A stretch of DNA of 64,000 nt from Lamellibrachia satsuma (Eukaryota > Annelida > Polychaeta > Sabellida > Siboglinidae): positions 14,644,001 to 14,708,000 of the forward strand of contig BSQZ01000005.1 in the NCBI GenBank assembly GCA_033239005.1, written 5' to 3'. The translations under genes and the position numbers were made by a program. Within the stretch, counting starts at the first letter, position 1. Each line of letters opens with the position of its first letter. Below the pieces are notes generated by a model, which saw nothing but the letters and a program-made list of their open reading frames with translations, was not told where the DNA came from and ran no database searches. Shown here piece by piece: positions 60,121 to 64,000 of this stretch.

Positions 60121-60757
60121 TTTAACAAGATTTAACAAGATTTGCCATCCAAGCCAAGGGCCCAGATGGCAAGTGGACAAGGAAGCCATTGACTTATCGA
60201 GAGTCCAACAATGTTCATCTACTTATAACCCGCCCTCCTGAGATATGTGTCAACCTTGTTTTTAAACATATTCACGTTGCTAGCAGTTACACAATCTGTA
60301 GACAATTTGTTCCATTCATTTATTGTCCTCTGTGAGAATGAGTGCTTCCTGATGTCCAATCTACATTGATCCTTTACTAATTTTACCTCATGTCCTCTAG
60401 TTCTGCTATCCTTCTTGAGTGAGAAAAACATATTTCTATCAATATTTTCATAACCATTCAATATCTTAAAAACTTCAACCTGATCTCCTCTTAATCTCCT
60501 TGTCTCTAGAGTTGTTAAACCACATTCCTTCAGGCGTTCTTCATAACTAACCTCTCAGTTCTGGAATCATTTTAGTTGCTCTCCTTTGTATGTGTTCAAG
60601 CGTATCTATATCCTTCTTACGATGTGGTCTCCATGCTTGTATACAGTATTCTAAATGAGGTCTAACTATTGCTTTATAAAGAGGTATAATTAACTTTTTT
60701 CCCTTGTATGTTATGTTTCTTCTAATCAGTCCAAGAATTTGATTACCCTTTGAAGCT
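60121..60757 (-). mobile_element. CR1-like LINE, copy 2, 3' fragment
   Basis: On the minus strand it runs from ASKGNQILGLIRRN (about 60757) through YKAIVRPHLEYC, a frame break near 60545, RLDIRKHSF-INEWNKLS and a short 3'UTR (TTGTCCACTTGCCATCTGG) to the 10-bp terminal repeats AATCTTGTTA at 60121-60140. It is the same family as 9286-12432, truncated at its 5' end. It sits inside a minisatellite, whose units flank both sides. Confidence 0.92.
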
Positions 60758-60865
60758 GTTATCATTGTGGCCCAGTGTTATGATCTAATGTTGTCATTGT
60801 GGCCCAGTGTTATGGTCTAATGTTGTCATTGTGGTCCAGTGTTATGACCTAATGTTGTCACTGTT
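60758..60865. repeat. 32-bp minisatellite, right part (~3.5 units)
   Basis: The array GTTATCATTGTGGCCCAGTG continues after the LINE fragment and ends 57 bp before the exon at 60923. Confidence 0.93.
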
Positions 60866-60922
60866 GTTACACTTTTTTTGGTTCTGAGTGTGGATGAGTG
60901 ATACGGCAAGTATTCGTTGCAG

Positions 60923-61080
60923 TGTGTCGTGGCACCAAGAACGGCCTGACGCATCAAACCGGAGACCGCATGAAGTTGTACCGCACGATGTTCACCAACT
61001 GCACATACCTCGATGGTAACCTAGAGTTGACCTTCTTGCCGGAGAATTACGACCTGAGCTTCCTGAAGGACATCAAAGAG
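60923..61080 (+). CDS. Egfr: EGF receptor (ErbB) homologue, internal exon (equivalent of human EGFR exon 2)
   Basis: A 158-bp exon between a TTGCAG acceptor (ending 60922) and a GTTTGT donor (61081). It enters in phase 1 (TG completes the Val codon of VCRGT) and ends at a codon boundary after DIKE. The peptide starts VCRGTKNGLTH, has MFTNCTYLDGNLELTF and NYDLSFLKDIKE, and corresponds to the first part of receptor L domain I of EGFR/ErbB. The two Cys match the first disulfide pair of that domain, and NCT is an N-glycosylation sequon. In the family this domain contributes to ligand binding outside the cell and is followed by cysteine-rich, transmembrane and tyrosine kinase parts, none of which are in this window. 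The human exon is 152 bp with the same phases. Signal peptide and start codon lie upstream and were not found. Confidence 0.95.
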
Positions 61081-61749
61081 GTTTGTCTTTGCCTCAGACT
61101 CATCAACTGCAAAAATTTTAATATACTTTAATAAATATTACAGTGCAGTTTATTATAATTTTAGTTATCATTATATAAGCAGTCATGAATTATAGTACAG
61201 TTATATTAATGTAATGGGTACTCTTGTTGTGTGTATATTTTGTAGTGTACTAAAATCATGGCAGAAATGATGCATTTGTTGTTGTTTAGTTATCAATATA
61301 TTGATATCTTGACTAAACACAATATCCAGTCTGATCAGGTATCATAAGCACACAAATGCAAACATTCTATTAAAAAGGCATCACATGGCATTATGAAATT
61401 TGATATAAAACATCTCAATAAAGCCTATTTTTTTCATAGCTGTGTAATATAGTCAGTATGTCTGCCATGGTGGGGTGTATGTCTGCCATGGTGGGCTGTA
61501 TGTCTGCCATGGTGGGGTGTATGTCTGCCATGGTGAGGTGTATGTCTGCCATGGTGGGGTGCATGTCTGCCATGGTGGGGTGTATGTCTGCCATGGTGGG
61601 GTGTATGTCTGCCATGGTGGGGTGTATGTATGCCATGGTGGGGTGTATGTATGCCATGGTGGGGTGTATGTCTGCCATGGTGGAGTGTATGTCTGCCATG
61701 GTGGGGTGTATGTCTGCCATGGTGGAGTGTATGTCTCTGTCTGTCACAG
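61081..61749 (+). other. Egfr intron between the two exons (669 bp, phase 0)
   Basis: Donor GTTTGT, acceptor TGTCTGTCACAG. The first half (61081-61450) is AT-rich unique sequence and the second half is mostly the 21-bp array described below. Confidence 0.93.
61452..61737. repeat. Minisatellite, 21-bp unit, ~13 copies, inside the Egfr intron
   Basis: Units TGCCATGGTGGGGTGTATGTC are strongly conserved. Each contains GTATGT, which fits a 5' splice-site consensus, and typical units lack AG. The array ends about 12 bp before the acceptor of the next exon. Frames open on both strands are artefacts. Confidence 0.96.
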
Positions 61750-61939
61750 GTCACTGGCTATGTGCTCATAGTGGGGGTATGTTCAAACTATATCCCCCTG
61801 ACAAGCCTGAGGATCATCCGGGGGCGTGATCTGTACCATGTGGATGGCAAAGAAGGGCAGTACAGTCTGTACGTTGCCCTCAACTACCGGAAAAACTCAT
61901 CTCTGGGGCTCAAAGAGCTGGGCTTCTCGTCTTTATATG
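61750..61939 (+). CDS. Egfr: EGF receptor (ErbB) homologue, internal exon (equivalent of human EGFR exon 3)
   Basis: A 190-bp exon between the CACAG acceptor and a consensus GTAAGT donor at 61940. It begins at a codon boundary and ends in phase 1, as in human EGFR exon 3 (184 bp). It continues domain I: VTGYVLIVGVCSNYIPL, SLRIIRG, YSLYVALNYRKNSS and LGLKELGFSSLY. The GYVLI and LxxLxIIRG blocks are signatures of receptor L domains of the ErbB and insulin receptor families. The GLKEL ending is as in EGFR. NSS forms an N-glycosylation sequon at the place where human EGFR has NKT. VGVC adds a Cys not present at this position in vertebrate EGFR as I know it. The reading frame joins the previous exon without stops. 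Confidence 0.95.
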
Positions 61940-62426
61940 GTAAGTCTTTGTGTCTTGTATGTTATGTTTTTGTGTGAGTTCATTTTCATCGTTTTGTTGG
62001 AATTTAGAAGGCAATGTGACAATAAGTCTATGAGTTAGCTGTTGAAAAGGTACATATAACAAGGAACATGGAATAGTGTTGATGATCATTAATTATAATA
62101 TGTTTAGAGAAGTTAGTTGAGATTAGATCTAGCCTTGCTGATGTTTAAGCAGATAATTCAGAAGATGATGCATCTCAGAGATTGCATTTACTTTTGTATA
62201 TACATTGTACATTCTGTTTTATGCATACTTTTATCAATGAAAAATTATAAAATACAATTTTTTTTATTGTGATACTGATTGTGCTCGTGCCAGTGAGGAA
62301 TTTAGAAACAGCCAACTGTTCAAGTCTTGTAAGTTCATGAAATCTGTAATCTAAGTAAACGTACTTCATGAGGAGTTATTCATGAATAACATGGAACACA
62401 TCTTGGTCTGTTACGGTGTAACCATT
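61940..62426 (+). other. Start of the next Egfr intron, non-coding
   Basis: AT-rich intronic sequence after the GTAAGT donor. Nothing recognisable before the 41-bp array. Confidence 0.8.
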
Positions 62427-64000
62427 GTGACTACACAATGAACAGGCATAGATAGCCTGAATGAATACTGACTACACAATGAACAGGCATAGATAGCCTG
62501 AATGAATACTGACTACACAGTGAACAGGCATAGATAGCCTGAATGAATACTGACTACACAGTGAACAGGCATAGATAGCCTGAATGAATACTGACTACAC
62601 AATGAACAGGCATAGATAGCCTGAATGAATACTGACTACACAATGAACAGGCATAGATAGCCTGAATGAATACTGACTACACAATGAACAGGCATAGATA
62701 GCCTGAATGAATACTGACTACATAATGAACAGGCATAGATAGCCTGAATGAATACCGACTACACAATGAACAGGCATAGATAGCCTGAATGAATACCAAC
62801 TACACAGTGAACAGGCATAGATAGCCTGAATGAATACTGACTACACAATGAACAGGCATAGATAGCCTGAATGAATACTGACTACACAGTGAACAGGCAT
62901 AGATAGCCTGAATGAATACTGACTACACAGTGAACAGGCATAGATAGCCTGAATGAATACTGACTACACAATGAACAGGCATAGATAGCCTGAATGAATA
63001 CTGACTACACAATGAACAGGCATAGATAGCCTGAATGAATACTGACTACACAATGAACAGGCATAGATAGCCTGAATGAATACTGACTACATAATGAACA
63101 GGCATAGATAGCCTGAATGAATACCGACTACACAATGAACAGGCATAGATAGCCTGAATGAATACCGACTACACAATGAACAGGCATAGATAGCCTGAAT
63201 GAATACCGACTACACAATGAACAGGCATAGATAGCCTGAATGAATACCGACTACACAATGAACAGACATAGATAGCCTGAATGAATACTGACTACACAAT
63301 GAACAGGCATAGATAGCCTGAATGAATACCGACTACACAATGAACAGACATAGATAGCCTGAATGAATACCGACTACACAATGAACAGGCATAGATAGCC
63401 TGAATGAATACTGACTACACAATGAACAGGCATAGATAGCCTGAATGAACACTGTCTTGTAAGACAGAATGTGCTATTAGCAAGACACAGCATAACTACA
63501 CAATGAACACGCATAGATAGCCGGAATGAACAATGACTACACAATGAACACGCATAGATAGCCTGAATGAACAATGACTACACAATGAACAGGCATAGAT
63601 AGCCTGAATGAATACCGATTACACAATGAACAGGCATAGATAGCCTGAATGAATACCGACTACACAATGAACAGACATAGATAGCCTGAATGAATACCGA
63701 CTACACAATGAACAGGCATAGATAGCCTGAATGAATACTGACTACACAATGAACAGGCATAGATAGCCTGAATGAACACTGTCTTGTAAGACAGAATGTG
63801 CTATTAGCAAGACACAGCATAACTACACAATGAACACGCATAGATAGCCGGAATGAATACTGACTACACAGTGAACAGGCATAGATAGCCTGAATGAATA
63901 CTGACTACACAATGAACACGCATAGATAGCCTGAATGAATACTGACTACACAATGAACAGGCATAGATAGCCTGAATGAATACTGACTACACAATGAACA
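62427..64000. repeat. Minisatellite, 41-bp unit, ~38 copies, running off the window
   Basis: Units contain ACACAATGAACAGGCATAGA and TAGCCTGAATGAATAC with TGACT/CGACT variants. At 63451-63497 and 63778-63824 one unit is replaced by an identical insert starting CTGTCTTGTAAGACAG (7-bp inverted arms), 327 bp apart, about eight units. It shows that a multi-unit block was duplicated. The array continues past base 64000. Confidence 0.97.

Noticed and set aside
62427..64000. CRISPR-like array
   Set aside because: Units are head-to-tail without unique spacers, the setting is a eukaryotic intron, and no cas genes exist. The same applies to all other arrays.
1..64000. Enrichment of repeat units divisible by three, hinting at coding
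   Set aside because: Of about 32 unit lengths I estimated, about 12 are multiples of three, close to the third expected by chance.

Overview
The window is animal (bilaterian) nuclear DNA. It has no compact operons and no long non-repetitive ORFs. It does have spliced exons with GT/AG boundaries, tRNA-derived SINEs, LINE fragments, hAT-like and piggyBac-like DNA transposons, and an extraordinary load of minisatellites. The only host protein-coding sequence I can support is two consecutive exons of an EGF receptor (ErbB) homologue on the + strand at 60923-61080 and 61750-61939. They encode the start of extracellular domain I (first receptor L domain). The intron phases (1, 0, 1) equal those I know for human EGFR exons 2 and 3. 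The sequence diverges clearly from vertebrate EGFR, and the repeats look invertebrate. A marine invertebrate such as a lophotrochozoan is my guess; the exact taxon is not determinable here.

Layout. Bases 1-60922 lie upstream of the EGFR-like exon 2. I see no convincing exon 1 (5'UTR plus signal peptide), so this stretch is most simply the 3' part of a giant first intron, though intergenic DNA cannot be excluded for its left part. It contains about 35 tandem arrays with units from 2 to about 84 bp, together roughly 18 kb by summing my coordinates. The larger ones are a 16-bp array at 7.9-9.2 kb, a 68-bp array at 15.5-17.3 kb, a 37-bp array at 21.7-22.5 kb, a very homogeneous 47-bp array at 23.9-25.0 kb, a 43-bp array at 41.9-42.7 kb, adjacent 25- and 29-bp arrays at 45.3-46.5 kb, a 39-bp array at 53.8-55.3 kb and a G-rich array at 57.8-58.9 kb.

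Interspersed elements are: a 5'-truncated CR1-like LINE at 9286-12432 (minus strand, carrying the tail of an esterase-type ORF1 plus a broken endonuclease/reverse transcriptase ORF2); a second 3' fragment of the same family at 60121-60757; an unclassified dispersed repeat at 29.6 kb, 32.8 kb and 43.6-45.1 kb; a 1.08-kb piggyBac-like element with TTAA duplications nested inside the last of these; a 1.25-kb hAT-like element with an exact 8-bp target duplication inside a minisatellite (48839-50086); a SINE with a 13-bp target duplication (39994-40304); three copies or fragments of another tRNA-derived SINE family; and two hairpin-forming inverted repeats.

After exon 2, intron 2 (669 bp) is largely a 21-bp minisatellite that runs up to the acceptor of exon 3. 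Intron 3 is dominated by a 41-bp array that continues past the right edge. The long ORFs that fall in tandem arrays are by-products of stop-free repeat units and are not annotated as genes. I found no CRISPR array, defence island, rRNA or confident tRNA gene, and no evidence of a new molecular system. The most notable features are the nested and dated transposon insertions and the minisatellite-packed introns of a receptor tyrosine kinase gene.
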